Below, in pieces: positions 9,041 to 17,870 of a stretch of DNA of 64,000 bases (the stretch's first letter is position 1; each line of letters opens with the position of its first letter). This stretch comes from Reyranella sp. Lineage in GTDB: Bacteria > Pseudomonadota > Alphaproteobacteria > Reyranellales > Reyranellaceae. The notes under the pieces were generated by a model. The model made no database searches and had not been told where the DNA came from. It was given only the letters and a program-made list of their open reading frames with translations. The DNA lies in assembly GCF_030651995.1 (NCBI RefSeq), contig NZ_JAUSBN010000061.1, positions 1 through 64,000 on the forward strand. The letters are read 5' to 3'. The translations under genes and the position numbers were made by a program.

Positions 9041-9715
9041 ATGCTCAAAAAACTCCTGGTCGTCGCCGCGGCGACATTCCTGTTGGGCGCTTGCGCGTCG
9101 GAGCCGCCTCCGCCGCCGCCTCCCCCGCCGCCGCCGCCGGTCCAGGCGCAGACCTTCATGGTCTTCTTCGATTGGGACCGCTCCAACCTGAGCGCGCAGG
9201 CCGTGGAAACGGTTCGCCAGGCCGCGCAGGCCTACAAGACCCGCGGCAGCGCCAACATCGTGGCGACCGGCCACACCGACACCTCGGGCTCGCCGCAGTA
9301 CAACATGGCGCTGTCGCTGCGCCGCGCGAACTCGGTCAAGGATCAGCTCGTCCGCGACGGCGTGCCGGCGACCGCCATCTCGGTCAACGGCCGCGGCGAG
9401 GAAGGCCTTCTCGTGCAGACCGGCGATAATGTCCGCGAGCCGCAGAACCGCCGCGTCGAGATCTCGGTAGGTGGCCAGGCCACGGTGAGCACCGTGTTCT
9501 CCGACCCGCGCTCGTACTGCAAGGCACTGAGCGACAAGTGGCGCCAGTTCCGCACGTCGCAAGTCGACACGCCTGAGGCCACTGCCATCGCCAAGTGCGA
9601 AGCGGGCGACTACGCCGGCGGTATTCCGACCCTCGAAGACGCGCTGATCTCGGCGAAGATCCCGCTGCCGGCCCCCGGCTATCGCTGGCCTGGCCGCCCG
9701 ATCGGCCCCGCGTAA
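9041..9715 (+). CDS. OmpA-family peptidoglycan-associated lipoprotein
   Basis: A lipobox (LLGAC, Cys18) marks a lipoprotein, followed by a run of twelve prolines (residues 22-33) that could act as a stiff spacer. An OmpA-like domain follows, with the peptidoglycan-binding signature TGHTDTSG...YN..LS.RRA; Asp80 and the Arg pair near 94-95 are in place. It probably tethers the outer membrane to the cell wall in the periplasm. A further 70-residue region follows the OmpA domain and contains two Cys. I start it at ATG 9041 after CGAGGGA because the signal peptide begins there; an in-frame ATG 30 bases upstream would put charged residues before it. It lies between an EcfG-like promoter and a strong terminator. 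Confidence 0.9.
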   Translation: MLKKLLVVAAATFLLGACASEPPPPPPPPPPPPVQAQTFMVFFDWDRSNLSAQAVETVRQAAQAYKTRGSANIVATGHTDTSGSPQYNMALSLRRANSVKDQLVRDGVPATAISVNGRGEEGLLVQTGDNVREPQNRRVEISVGGQATVSTVFSDPRSYCKALSDKWRQFRTSQVDTPEATAIAKCEAGDYAGGIPTLEDALISAKIPLPAPGYRWPGRPIGPA

Positions 9716-9742
9716 ATCCGTCACTGGACGGGAGCAAGTGAA

Positions 9743-9769
9743 GGCGGCCCCTCGCGGGGCCGCCTTTTT
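9743..9769 (+). terminator. Rho-independent terminator
   Basis: A perfect 9-bp GC-rich stem (GGCGGCCCC at 9743-9751, GGGGCCGCC at 9756-9764) with a TCGC tetraloop is followed by five T at 9765-9769. It lies 28 bases after the OmpA-like lipoprotein stop, so that gene is a single transcription unit. Confidence 0.93.
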
Positions 9770-9786
9770 CGTTGTAGGCAGGGCGC

Positions 9787-10374
9787 ATGCTCGACGGCGA
9801 CCTCGCCTCCTTCCTCGATTTCATTCGCCAGCATGGCGACGCCGTCTACAGCTTCCTCGCCATTTACTCGATGGCCAACAGTCTCCTGCTCGCGCTGTTC
9901 GCCGGCTACGCCGCCCACGCGGGTGCGCTGGGCTACGAGCAGGCACTGGCGGCCTGCTGGGCCGGCACCTTCGCGGGTGACGCGCTGCGCTTCTGGGTCG
10001 GCCGGCGATTCGGCACACGCTGGCTGCGCGGCATCCCGCGCCTTCAGCGTGCAGTCGAGACGGCCGCACGGCTGGCCGCCCGCCACCATGTCTGGATGAT
10101 CCTGATCCATCGCTATCCCCGCATCATCCGCAACGTCGCTGGCTTCGCCTACGGTGCCTCCGCCTTGAGCTGGCCGCGCTTTCTCGTGCTGAACTTCGTC
10201 GCCGCAGGCCTGTGGGCCGGGTTCGCCGTCTCGATCGGCTACGGCTTCGGATTCGTATCGGAAAAGACCATGACCGATGCGCTTTCGGTCTTCGGGATCG
10301 CCATGCTCGTGGCCTTCATCGCGCTCACCTGGTTCCTGACCCGACGGCTGGAACGCGTGATGGAGCGCAACTAG
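9787..10374 (+). CDS. DedA/SNARE-associated family membrane protein
   Basis: The 195-residue product is a polytopic inner membrane protein of the DedA (SNARE_assoc) family, whose members are undecaprenyl-phosphate or phospholipid carriers/flippases. The family core is visible: a re-entrant hydrophobic segment near residues 25-65 with AGTFAGDALRFWVGRRFG, then the Arg-containing RYPRIIRNVAGFAYGAS stretch, then two C-terminal membrane segments. It is short but complete for the family. It starts 17 bases after the terminator of the preceding gene and precedes the CopC-like gene by 42 bases. The substrate is unknown. Confidence 0.78.
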   Translation: MLDGDLASFLDFIRQHGDAVYSFLAIYSMANSLLLALFAGYAAHAGALGYEQALAACWAGTFAGDALRFWVGRRFGTRWLRGIPRLQRAVETAARLAARHHVWMILIHRYPRIIRNVAGFAYGASALSWPRFLVLNFVAAGLWAGFAVSIGYGFGFVSEKTMTDALSVFGIAMLVAFIALTWFLTRRLERVMERN

Positions 10375-10416
10375 GACACGCCGCCTGCCTGCTGGGCAGG
10401 ACCACGACGCTATGCG

Positions 10417-10794
10417 ATGAGGTTCCCGATCATGGTGACGCGACGACGGACTCTTCTCTCAGGCGCCGCGGCCGGCTTTCTGGGTGCCGGCTCGGCCCAC
10501 GCTCAGGATGTGCGCGTGCTGGACTCCGCGCCGAAGGCGAACGCGGTGATCGGACGGCGCAGCAGCGGCTTCTATGTTCGCTTCAATCGTCCGGTAGACC
10601 ACGAGGATTCCCGCCTCTCGATCAAACAGGACGGCAGGATCATCGAGGTTCTGCACCCGCGGCTGGAGTCGGCGCCAGATGTGCTTTTTGCGCGCGCGCC
10701 CACCCTCCAGCCTGGGCGATACAGCCTTCATTGGATAGTAGGTGGTGAACCAAGGTTCGACGGTGAGATCCCCTTCACCGTCGGCAACGAATAG
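10417..10794 (+). CDS. CopC-domain periplasmic protein with Tat-like signal
   Basis: The N-terminus carries an RRRTLLSGAAAG twin-arginine-type signal ending near AHA, followed by a roughly 95-residue CopC beta-barrel domain (LDSAPKANAVI...VRFNRPVD). CopC proteins bind copper in the periplasm. The mature protein would begin Gln-Asp rather than with the His that forms the N-terminal Cu(II) ligand in classical CopC, so copper binding is doubtful. ATG 10432, with TGAGG upstream, is an alternative start. It is convergent with aroM, leaving only four bases between the two stops. Confidence 0.75.
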   Translation: MRFPIMVTRRRTLLSGAAAGFLGAGSAHAQDVRVLDSAPKANAVIGRRSSGFYVRFNRPVDHEDSRLSIKQDGRIIEVLHPRLESAPDVLFARAPTLQPGRYSLHWIVGGEPRFDGEIPFTVGNE

Positions 10795-10798
10795 GATT

Positions 10799-11467
10799 TC
10801 AGTCGAGCAGTTCGCGCAGGACACGCCCGGTGGCAGTGATGGCGAGCAATGTCGGCACCTTCACCACGGCCTTGACCGCCACCTTGGTGGCTGGCCCGTA
10901 GCTCATGCAGTCGAGCGCCACGAGGTCGGGCCTGGTCGCGGCCAGACGGCCGGCGACCGCCGCCGCCTCCTCCGGCCCGGCGCTCGGGACGAGCGCCTCG
11001 ACGGTTACCGCTACGCCGCCGCGCGCCCATTTGGTGGCGAGTTTCTCGCCCTGCTCGGCAAAGGGCACCAGAAGGCCCAGCCGGCCGCGCGGCAGCAGGC
11101 CTTCGGCGATGCCGCTCAGCACCCGCGACGGGAACAGCACGCCGGCATCACCGTCCATCGCCGGGAACTCGCCCGTGCAGGCATAGACGATGGCATCGCA
11201 GCCGTCGGCGCGCAGCTTGGCCAGTGTCTCCGGCGATCGGGCGATCACGGCCTGCTTGGAAATCTTCACGTCGCGGCCGCCGCGCAGCCTCGTGTAGAGC
11301 GTGTCGGCGCCACTGAGCGGCGGCAATGCATCGACCTCGGCGTCGCTCAAGCCATCGAGCGCACCGCGCAGGATCACCTTCGTGCCGGCCGGCGCCTGGG
11401 CGGCGAACAGCTCGACGATGTCGTCGCGCGGTGCCTGCCCGATGGTGACGATTCCCAGGGTGCTCAT
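10799..11467 (-). CDS. AroM family protein
   Basis: This 222-residue protein belongs to the AroM family, which shares the two-lobed fold of Asp/Glu/hydantoin racemases (from memory of family classification). The family start LGIVTIGQAPRDDI is at residues 4-17. Two Cys are in the places used as the catalytic pair in such racemases: C97 (YACTGEF) and C187 (LDCMSYG). It is the last gene of the eight-gene operon 18946-10799, two bases after the ABC ATPase gene. A role as racemase or isomerase of a hydantoin-derived compound would fit but is inferred. A second AroM-like domain occurs in the divergent regulator at 19151. Confidence 0.82.
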   Translation of the reverse strand: MSTLGIVTIGQAPRDDIVELFAAQAPAGTKVILRGALDGLSDAEVDALPPLSGADTLYTRLRGGRDVKISKQAVIARSPETLAKLRADGCDAIVYACTGEFPAMDGDAGVLFPSRVLSGIAEGLLPRGRLGLLVPFAEQGEKLATKWARGGVAVTVEALVPSAGPEEAAAVAGRLAATRPDLVALDCMSYGPATKVAVKAVVKVPTLLAITATGRVLRELLD

Positions 11468-11469
11468 GT

Positions 11470-12450
11470 TCAGCTCTCCAGCGCGACGGCGTCGCTGTCG
11501 TTCCAGGTAAGACCCACCGCATCGCCCGGCATCCGCGAGGCCCGCTCGCCGGCATGTGTCTCGCGCACCAGCATCGACGAGCCGGTGGTGGGCCGGACGC
11601 GCAACAGCGTCGATCCGCCGAGGTAATTGGCCGTTTCGACCATACCGGCGAGACGGGCGCCGTCGGGCGCGACCAGCCGGATCTTCTCGGGGCGCAGCGC
11701 GCGGAGCGGGCCGCCCCCGTCCAGAATGTTGATCTCGCCGATGAAGTCGGCGACGAACCGCGTGCGCGGCCGCTCGTAGATCTCGGTCGGCGTGCCAACC
11801 TGCTCGACCTTGCCGCCGTTCATCACGGCGATGCGGTCGCTCATGGCGAGCGCCTCCTCCTGGTCGTGGGTCACGAAGACCAGGGTGACGCCCAGCCGCT
11901 TCTGCAGCTCCTTCAGCTCGAACTGCATCTGCTGGCGCAGCTTGCGGTCGAGCGCGCCCAGCGGCTCATCGCAGAGCAGCACCGGCGGCTCGACGACCAG
12001 CGCGCGCGCCAGCGCCACCCTCTGCTGCTGTCCGCCCGAGAGCTGGCCGGGCTTGCGTGTCTCGAAGCCCGTCAAGGCGACCTGCGCCAGGGCCGCCGCG
12101 ACCCTCCGCTCGATTTCCGGCTTCGGGACCTCGCGCATGCGCAATCCGAACGCCACGTTCTCGGCCACCGTCCGGTGCGGGAACAGCGCATAGGACTGGA
12201 ACACCATCCCCATGTCGCGGCGATGCACCGGCAGGTCCGTGATGTCACGGCCGCCGACATGGACACGGCCCGAGTCGGGATGCTCGAAGCCCGCGATCAT
12301 GCGCAGGCTCGTCGTCTTGCCGCAGCCGGAGGGTCCCAGCAGCGAGAAGAACTCGCCGGCGGCGATGTCGAGCGTGACCGCGTCGACGGCCATTACGCGG
12401 CCGTCGAACGTCTTGGTCACCTGGTCGAGCTTGATGGCCGCGGAGGTCAC
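11470..12450 (-). CDS. ABC transporter ATP-binding protein (PotA-like)
   Basis: This 326-residue importer ATPase of the spermidine/putrescine/Fe type energises uptake at the inner membrane. Visible motifs are Walker [10 protein letters not shown] (39-47), a Q-loop (MVFQSYALF), the LSGGQQQR signature (about 137-144), Walker B LLCDEP, and the H-loop [11 protein letters not shown]-terminal TOBE-like region follows about residue 240. The start is GTG 12450. It is followed two bases later by aroM and preceded by the binding-protein gene, with the two permeases above that, so the transporter is complete. Confidence 0.93.
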   Translation of the reverse strand: MTSAAIKLDQVTKTFDGRVMAVDAVTLDIAAGEFFSLLGPSGCGKTTSLRMIAGFEHPDSGRVHVGGRDITDLPVHRRDMGMVFQSYALFPHRTVAENVAFGLRMREVPKPEIERRVAAALAQVALTGFETRKPGQLSGGQQQRVALARALVVEPPVLLCDEPLGALDRKLRQQMQFELKELQKRLGVTLVFVTHDQEEALAMSDRIAVMNGGKVEQVGTPTEIYERPRTRFVADFIGEINILDGGGPLRALRPEKIRLVAPDGARLAGMVETANYLGGSTLLRVRPTTGSSMLVRETHAGERASRMPGDAVGLTWNDSDAVALES

Positions 12451-12466
12451 GTACGCACGCCGCCCG

Positions 12467-13513
12467 TTAGCCCTTCAGGATCTTGGTGACGCGGGCGTCG
12501 ATATCCTCGCGACGCGCGTTGTACCATTTCCAGTCGGGCTGGATCAGCGTCGCGACCTTCTCCGGCGTGGTGAGGAGCTTGGCGTCGTACTTGGCCTCGA
12601 GCTTCACCTTCTTGTTGGCCGGCGAATACCAGACGGCCTCGGCCAGCAGCTTCTGCACGTCGGGCCGCAGCATGTAGTCGATATAGGCAAAGGCCAGCTC
12701 CTTGACCTTCGAGCCGGGCGTGACGTTCAGCACCTGCTCCAGCGCCAGCACGCCCTCGGAGGGGCTGGCGAAGTCGACGGGCTGCATATTCGCGCCCTCG
12801 TAGCGATAGACGCCCGAATCGTGGATGACGCCCATCGACACTTCGGCCGACAGCAGCATCTTTTCCATCTGGCCCGTGAAGTCGACCAGCTTGATCGGCT
12901 TCAGCGCCTCGAGCGCCTTGTAGGCGGCGTCGAGGTCGGTGAGGCCCTTGCCGTAGACCTTGCCCAGCATCATCAGGTGCGCCTGGCCCAGGCTGTTCAC
13001 CGGGATCAGGTAGCCGCCGCGCGCGCCGGCCAGCTTGGGATCGGCGAGATCCTTCCACGAGGTCGGCTTGGTCAAGCCCTTGTCCGTGCGAAATCCCAGC
13101 CCGATGGCGCTGGTGAAGATCGTGACACCCACGATCTTGTCGCTCACCGCATAGGGATAGACGTCGGCAATGTTAGGCACTTCCTTGGCGGTGATCTTGG
13201 CCATCACCAGCCCCTCGACGACGGCGTTCCACTGCTCGTTGGAGTTGGTGTGGAGCACGTCATAGATCGGATCGTTCTTCGAGCTGACCTGCAGCTTGGG
13301 CAGGAACGGGAAGGCCTGGTCGGCCGACACCGTGCACTTGAACTCCTTCTCGAAGGCCGGCAGCACCGTGGCCTTCATGACCTCGCCCCACTTGCCGCCC
13401 CAGGTCGTGATCTTGAGCGTCTTGGTCTGGGCATGAAGGATCGACGGTGCCCCCACCGCGGCTATAGCCGCGAGGCCGGCGCCGGTCCGCAACGCTTTGC
13501 GACGAGAAATCAT
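12467..13513 (-). CDS. ABC transporter substrate-binding protein (PotD-like)
   Basis: The 348-residue product is a periplasmic binding protein of the spermidine/putrescine or Fe(III) group (SBP_bac family). It starts with an [11 protein letters not shown] twin-arginine-like signal ending near LHA. The mature N-terminus [15 protein letters not shown] is typical of this group. GGGGG precedes the ATG. It belongs with the permeases at 13537-15224 and the ATPase at 11470. The ligand cannot be read from sequence; the operon context suggests a hydantoin- or thiohydantoin-like compound or its precursor. Confidence 0.9.
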   Translation of the reverse strand: MISRRKALRTGAGLAAIAAVGAPSILHAQTKTLKITTWGGKWGEVMKATVLPAFEKEFKCTVSADQAFPFLPKLQVSSKNDPIYDVLHTNSNEQWNAVVEGLVMAKITAKEVPNIADVYPYAVSDKIVGVTIFTSAIGLGFRTDKGLTKPTSWKDLADPKLAGARGGYLIPVNSLGQAHLMMLGKVYGKGLTDLDAAYKALEALKPIKLVDFTGQMEKMLLSAEVSMGVIHDSGVYRYEGANMQPVDFASPSEGVLALEQVLNVTPGSKVKELAFAYIDYMLRPDVQKLLAEAVWYSPANKKVKLEAKYDAKLLTTPEKVATLIQPDWKWYNARREDIDARVTKILKG

Positions 13514-13536
13514 GGCAACCCCCTGTTACGTTTCCA

Positions 13537-14352
13537 TCAGAGCTTAACGTAGGCCTTGAGGCCGATCAGCCTCTCCAGCACCAGAACCACCGACAATGCG
13601 AGCAAGATCGAGACCATCGAGGCGGCCGCGATAGCGCCGTCGAGGTCGAATTTCATGTAGTTGAACAGGACCACCGGCAGGGTCTCGCCTTTCGGTACCA
13701 CCAGGAACAGCGAGACCGGGAACTGGTCGAACGACACGATGAAGGCGAAGACGCCGCCGGCGAACACGCCCGGGCGGATCAGTGGCAGCGTGACCTCGAA
13801 GAAGACCCGCGTCGGACTGGCGCCCAGCACCGCCGCGGCCTCCTCGATGCGCCGGTCGAAATTGTGCAGGACGGCCAAGGTCGTTCGGATGACATAGGGC
13901 ACCGCAACCAGCGTGTGGGCCGCGATCAGGCCCCAGACCGGCCGGCCGATCCCGGAGAGGAGATAGGCCTGGAACAGCGCCAGGCCGGTCAGGATTGCCG
14001 GCACCATCAGGGGCGACATGAAGAAGGCTGTCATCACCGCCCGCCCCGGCAGGTTGCCGCGCGCCAGGGCGAGCGCGCAGGCGGCGCCGATCACGATCGA
14101 CAGGACCAGCACCACGGACGCCACCCACAAGGACAGCCAGAGCGCATTCATGAACTCCGCACTGCCGAAGAACTTCTCGAACCAGCGCAGGCTGACGCCG
14201 ACCGGCGGGAAGGAGATGTACGGCGTCGGGTTGAGCGCAAACACCAGCACGATCGCGATGGGCAGCAGCAGGAACGCGAGCAGCAGCGCGTTCAGCGTGA
14301 GATAGGCGGCGCGGCCCACATCGAATGGCCGGCGGTTGGGCGCGGCGCTCAT
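13537..14352 (-). CDS. ABC transporter permease (PotC-like)
   Basis: The 271-residue inner membrane permease has six predicted membrane segments and the cytoplasmic EAA loop (EEAAAVLGASPTRVFFEVTLPLI), which docks with the ATPase. Its ATG overlaps the stop of the first permease (ATGA, 14349-14352), showing translational coupling. The frame is open further upstream, but that part is antisense-like reading of the first permease and is not used. Confidence 0.92.
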   Translation of the reverse strand: MSAAPNRRPFDVGRAAYLTLNALLLAFLLLPIAIVLVFALNPTPYISFPPVGVSLRWFEKFFGSAEFMNALWLSLWVASVVLVLSIVIGAACALALARGNLPGRAVMTAFFMSPLMVPAILTGLALFQAYLLSGIGRPVWGLIAAHTLVAVPYVIRTTLAVLHNFDRRIEEAAAVLGASPTRVFFEVTLPLIRPGVFAGGVFAFIVSFDQFPVSLFLVVPKGETLPVVLFNYMKFDLDGAIAAASMVSILLALSVVLVLERLIGLKAYVKL

Positions 14353-15224
14353 GCCATCCCCTGCCCGCCGGCAAGCCGCGCGAGGATGCGGTTGTAGGCC
14401 ACGACGATGGCCAGGGAGACCAGAAGCAGGATGACGCCGAGTGCCCCTGCGAAGTTGGGATTGAAGCTGGTGCCGACCTGTTGGGCGATCAGCATGGGCA
14501 GGGTCAGCACGTCGGTGCCGCCCATCAGTGAGGGCGTGACATAGGCGCTGATCGACAGGGCGAAGACCAGCAGCGAGCCCGCCAGGATGCCGGGCAGGCT
14601 GAGCGGCAGGGTGACCTCGACGAAGGCCCGCAGTCGGCCGGCGCCCAGGCTGCGCGCCGCCTGCTCCAGCCGTTCGTCGATGCGGCCGATCACGCCGGTC
14701 AGGGTCAGCACCATGAACGGCACGTAGATGTGGACCAGCGCCACGATGGTGCCGAACTCGTTGTACATCAACGGCAGCGGCTTCTCGATCAGACCCCACT
14801 GCATCAGCGTCGTGTTGATCACGCCCTTGTCCTGCAGGATCGTCATCCAGGCGAAGGTGCGCACGACGATGCCGGTCAGCATCGGGGCGATCACCGCCAT
14901 GAGAACCAGCGCATGACCCAGCCGGGACTGCATGCGCGCCATCCAGTGCGCCAGCGGATAGCCGATCAGCAGCGAAATGACGGTCGTGATCAGCCCGATG
15001 CGCAGGGTCGACCACAGCGCCTCGTGGAAGATGCCGGCCGTGTCGAAGATGAAGCGCTCGTAGTGCCGCGTCGTCAGGAAGGCGTTGGGATTGGTGACGG
15101 GATTGCCGGAATAGAACGACATCGCGGTCATCACCGCGAACGGCAGTACGAAGAACAGGACGAACAGCAGCCCGGCCGGGGCGATCAACCAGGCGATCGG
15201 TGTCGGGCGAGCGGCGTTCGTCAT
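14349..15224 (-). CDS. ABC transporter permease (PotB-like)
   Basis: The 291-residue permease has six membrane segments and the EAA loop (EQAARSLGAGRLRAFVEVTLPL). The first membrane segment (APAGLLFVLFFVLPF) is typical of PotB-type subunits. It starts ten bases after the hydantoinase-family gene stop and overlaps the second permease start. It would form the heterodimeric channel of the importer. Confidence 0.92.
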   Translation of the reverse strand: MTNAARPTPIAWLIAPAGLLFVLFFVLPFAVMTAMSFYSGNPVTNPNAFLTTRHYERFIFDTAGIFHEALWSTLRIGLITTVISLLIGYPLAHWMARMQSRLGHALVLMAVIAPMLTGIVVRTFAWMTILQDKGVINTTLMQWGLIEKPLPLMYNEFGTIVALVHIYVPFMVLTLTGVIGRIDERLEQAARSLGAGRLRAFVEVTLPLSLPGILAGSLLVFALSISAYVTPSLMGGTDVLTLPMLIAQQVGTSFNPNFAGALGVILLLVSLAIVVAYNRILARLAGGQGMA

Positions 15225-15234
15225 GCCGTCACGG

Positions 15235-16791
15235 TCACGCGGTGGCCGCGACGTCGCCCACGACCCGGACGCGCACGCGCACCGAGTTGCCGGGCAGGTA
15301 GGCGATCGGCATGTCCTCGCTCTCGATCGTGTGCAGGGTCGCCCGGTCGGCGCCGGCCGCCACGGCGCGGTCGTTGGCGATGTCCTGCGCCGCGGCCAGC
15401 GCCTCCACCCGGCTCATGTCCTTGAAGATCTGGTCGCATTCGCCCGAGACCTGGGCGATGGCGGCGCCCACGGCATTGGCGCAGTCGCCATGCTCGACAT
15501 GGATCACCTGCGAAACGCCGGCCATTTTCGCGGGAATCAGGAACGCCCCGCCGCCGACGGCGATCAGGGGCACGTCACCCGCCTCGGTCTTCATGCGGTC
15601 GACCGCCTCCTCCGCAAGGCGCGCCGCCTCGGAAAAGACGCGGGCACAGGTCGTCGCATCGAGATGGGCGACCCGGGACTTGTCGCCGAGATCGAGCACC
15701 CCGGAAGCGACCGCCACGTCGGTGGTCGTGAGCTGCGCGCCACCAAAGGTAATGGCATCGGTCAGAAGACGATAGCCCACCGAGACCGGGCCGATCGAGA
15801 GCGGATCGAGCACCACATGGCTGCCACCACCGAGGCCGATCGACAGGAGGTCGGGCATGCGGAAGAGCGTGCGCACGCCGCCGACCTTGACCACCGAATT
15901 GGCCTCGCGCGGAAAGCCGAGCTTGAGCTGGCCCACGTCGGTCGTGGTGCCGCCGACGTCGATCACCATCGCGTCGCTCAGGCCGGAGAGATAGGCCGCC
16001 CCCCGCATCGAGTTCGTGGCACCCGAGGCGAAGCTGTAAACCGGCAGGCGCCGCGCCTGGCTTGCCTCGGCCACGGTGCCGTCGTTCTGGGTGATGAACA
16101 GCGGCGCTGCGATGCCGGAATCGCGGATCGCCTTCTCGAAGGCGGCGATTGTGTCGCGCGACAGGTCGGCGAGCGCCGCATTCAGCAGCCCGGCATTCTC
16201 GCGCTCGAGCAGACCAATGCGGCCGAGATCGGACGAGCAGGTGATGGCGGCATCCGCAATCACGGAGGCGACCAGCTCGGCGGCACGCCTCTCGTGGGTC
16301 GGATCCAGCGGCGAGAACACCGCGGAAATGCCGACTGCGCGCAGGCCAGCCGCCTTCATCTCGTGAGCCGCTTTCAGCACGGCAGCCTCGTCGAGCGGCA
16401 TGAACGGGCGGCCGTCATATTCATGGCCACCTTCGACCATCCAGACGCCGCCCCGCACCAGCTCGCCAAGATCCTCGGGCCAGTCGCAGAACGGCGGCAA
16501 GGACGCGCCCGAGGGCAGGCCGAGCCGCAGCGCCGCCACCTTGGTGAGATGCCGGCGCTGAACCACGGCATTGATGAAATGCGTGGTGCCGATCATCACG
16601 CCGTCGATCTTCTTCGGCTTCCCGTCGCGGCCCTGCAGCACACCGGTCGCGGCGAGCTTCTTCAGCGAATCGAGGATGCCCGTTGTGACATCCTGGCTGG
16701 TCGGCGCCTTCACCGCGCCGGAGACCCTGCCCTCCTCGATGAGGACAGCGTCGGTGTTGGTGCCGCCGACATCGATACCGATTCGTCTCAT
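15235..16791 (-). CDS. Hydantoinase/oxoprolinase family protein (HyuA-like)
   Basis: The 518-residue product belongs to the HyuA/OplA family of ASKHA-fold ATPases that couple ATP hydrolysis to opening of hydantoin or oxoproline rings, or to acetone carboxylation. The N-terminal phosphate motif GIDVGGTNTDAVLI (residues 5-18) and the second motif MVIDVGGTTTDVG (about 275) are intact, with GLGGGSH near 320. Most enzymes of this family need a second subunit, HyuB; none is present here, and the two DUF917 genes occupy that place. Its ATG overlaps the stop of the second DUF917 gene (ATGA). The reaction is inferred only from the family. Confidence 0.88.
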   Translation of the reverse strand: MRRIGIDVGGTNTDAVLIEEGRVSGAVKAPTSQDVTTGILDSLKKLAATGVLQGRDGKPKKIDGVMIGTTHFINAVVQRRHLTKVAALRLGLPSGASLPPFCDWPEDLGELVRGGVWMVEGGHEYDGRPFMPLDEAAVLKAAHEMKAAGLRAVGISAVFSPLDPTHERRAAELVASVIADAAITCSSDLGRIGLLERENAGLLNAALADLSRDTIAAFEKAIRDSGIAAPLFITQNDGTVAEASQARRLPVYSFASGATNSMRGAAYLSGLSDAMVIDVGGTTTDVGQLKLGFPREANSVVKVGGVRTLFRMPDLLSIGLGGGSHVVLDPLSIGPVSVGYRLLTDAITFGGAQLTTTDVAVASGVLDLGDKSRVAHLDATTCARVFSEAARLAEEAVDRMKTEAGDVPLIAVGGGAFLIPAKMAGVSQVIHVEHGDCANAVGAAIAQVSGECDQIFKDMSRVEALAAAQDIANDRAVAAGADRATLHTIESEDMPIAYLPGNSVRVRVRVVGDVAATA

Positions 16792-17870
16792 GACGCGAAC
16801 ACGCTCCTGAAGTCGAGATCATAGCCAAAAGCCCGGGGTCCGACATGTGCCAGCCCTTCGGGAGTGAGGAAGATGTCGGGCCCGGGCAACGCGATCACGG
16901 TGACCCGCTGCCCGTAGCGAATCGTCTCCGTGCCGACCGCTTCTCCGGACACCGAGTCGAGGACACAGATCAGATCCGGCGTCATGGCGAGCGGCCCGTC
17001 ATCGCGCGAGGCCACGATCCATTCATTCTGGAAGTTGATGCGAAGGGCCGATCCGCGCCAGTCGTCCATGCCTTCAAATCGGACGACGCCGCGCAGGAAG
17101 CCTTCCGTCGCCCGCCGTTCGACGTCGACGACCTTGCCCTTGTAAAGCAGCCGCCCAGGCTCGACGGAGAGGATGGTAGCCACCGGGTCGTCGTGCGTCC
17201 GCTGCGCCTCGCGCACGGCACGGCCGATCGCGATCGCCTTGGTGGTAGTGCCATGGATGCCCCACTTCTTGACCTCGGCCCCCGTGCGGGGTGGCTGGCA
17301 GGTCGGTGCCGTGGAACCGTATTCGACGCAGATCTTGCGGGCGATGCGCTCCGCCCACTTCCAGGACGGCACGGTATCGACGATGGACTCGAGGCCGCGC
17401 ACGTCGACCACCGTCAACGGACAGGGCCGCAGGCCGCCGACCGCCACGGAGGTCATCTGCGCCTCGGGATAGGCGCGGCCCATCGTGTCCGAATCGACGA
17501 CCGGAACGCCGAGATGGGCCGCGACCATGAGCGGCCGGACGCCGTTGCCGCCGCCGATCTCCATCCCCATCACGGCGTCGAACCGGCGGTTCGTGTGACG
17601 CTCCATGAGGCGGGCGGCACGGGCGATGGTTTCGTGATCGGTCAGCCGTTCGATACCGACGAGCGGCGCGCCCATGTTGGCGATCACGCCGACCCAGTCG
17701 TCGTCGCCGAGATCCGACGCCGGCATCAGCTGGACGCGACGGCCCTCGCGATAGAGCACCCGCATGTTGAGCAGCGACAGGTAGGGATTGCCGCCGCCGC
17801 CGGTACCCAGGACCCAGGCGCCGACGGCCAGCGATTCGATATCTTCCTCGGTGATTTCGCGCCGGCTCAA
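16788..17870 (-). CDS. DUF917 family protein, second tandem copy
   Basis: This 360-residue protein is about three-quarters identical by eye to the gene upstream of it. DUF917 proteins often sit beside or are fused to hydantoinases; as I recall, the family is now labelled S-methyl-thiohydantoin desulfurase-like. The GTGGGG nucleotide-loop-like motif is at residues 22-27 and the chain ends in a conserved region (GPRAFGYDLDFRSVF). I start it at TTG 17870, which overlaps the previous stop (TTGA), because it then aligns from residue 1 without gaps to the first copy (ITxxDIESLAVGAWVLG). No ATG is available near the conserved start. Confidence 0.85.
   Translation of the reverse strand: MSRREITEEDIESLAVGAWVLGTGGGGNPYLSLLNMRVLYREGRRVQLMPASDLGDDDWVGVIANMGAPLVGIERLTDHETIARAARLMERHTNRRFDAVMGMEIGGGNGVRPLMVAAHLGVPVVDSDTMGRAYPEAQMTSVAVGGLRPCPLTVVDVRGLESIVDTVPSWKWAERIARKICVEYGSTAPTCQPPRTGAEVKKWGIHGTTTKAIAIGRAVREAQRTHDDPVATILSVEPGRLLYKGKVVDVERRATEGFLRGVVRFEGMDDWRGSALRINFQNEWIVASRDDGPLAMTPDLICVLDSVSGEAVGTETIRYGQRVTVIALPGPDIFLTPEGLAHVGPRAFGYDLDFRSVFAS

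Noticed and set aside
9104..9139. A CCG/CCT-rich run in the lipoprotein gene that looks like a tandem repeat
   Set aside because: It codes for twelve prolines in frame, a common spacer in envelope lipoproteins, and is not an independent repeat element.
12467..15224. Naming the ABC importer as a spermidine/putrescine system
   Set aside because: The subunit families are of that type, but they also carry other solutes, and the genes around them point to a hydantoin-like substrate.
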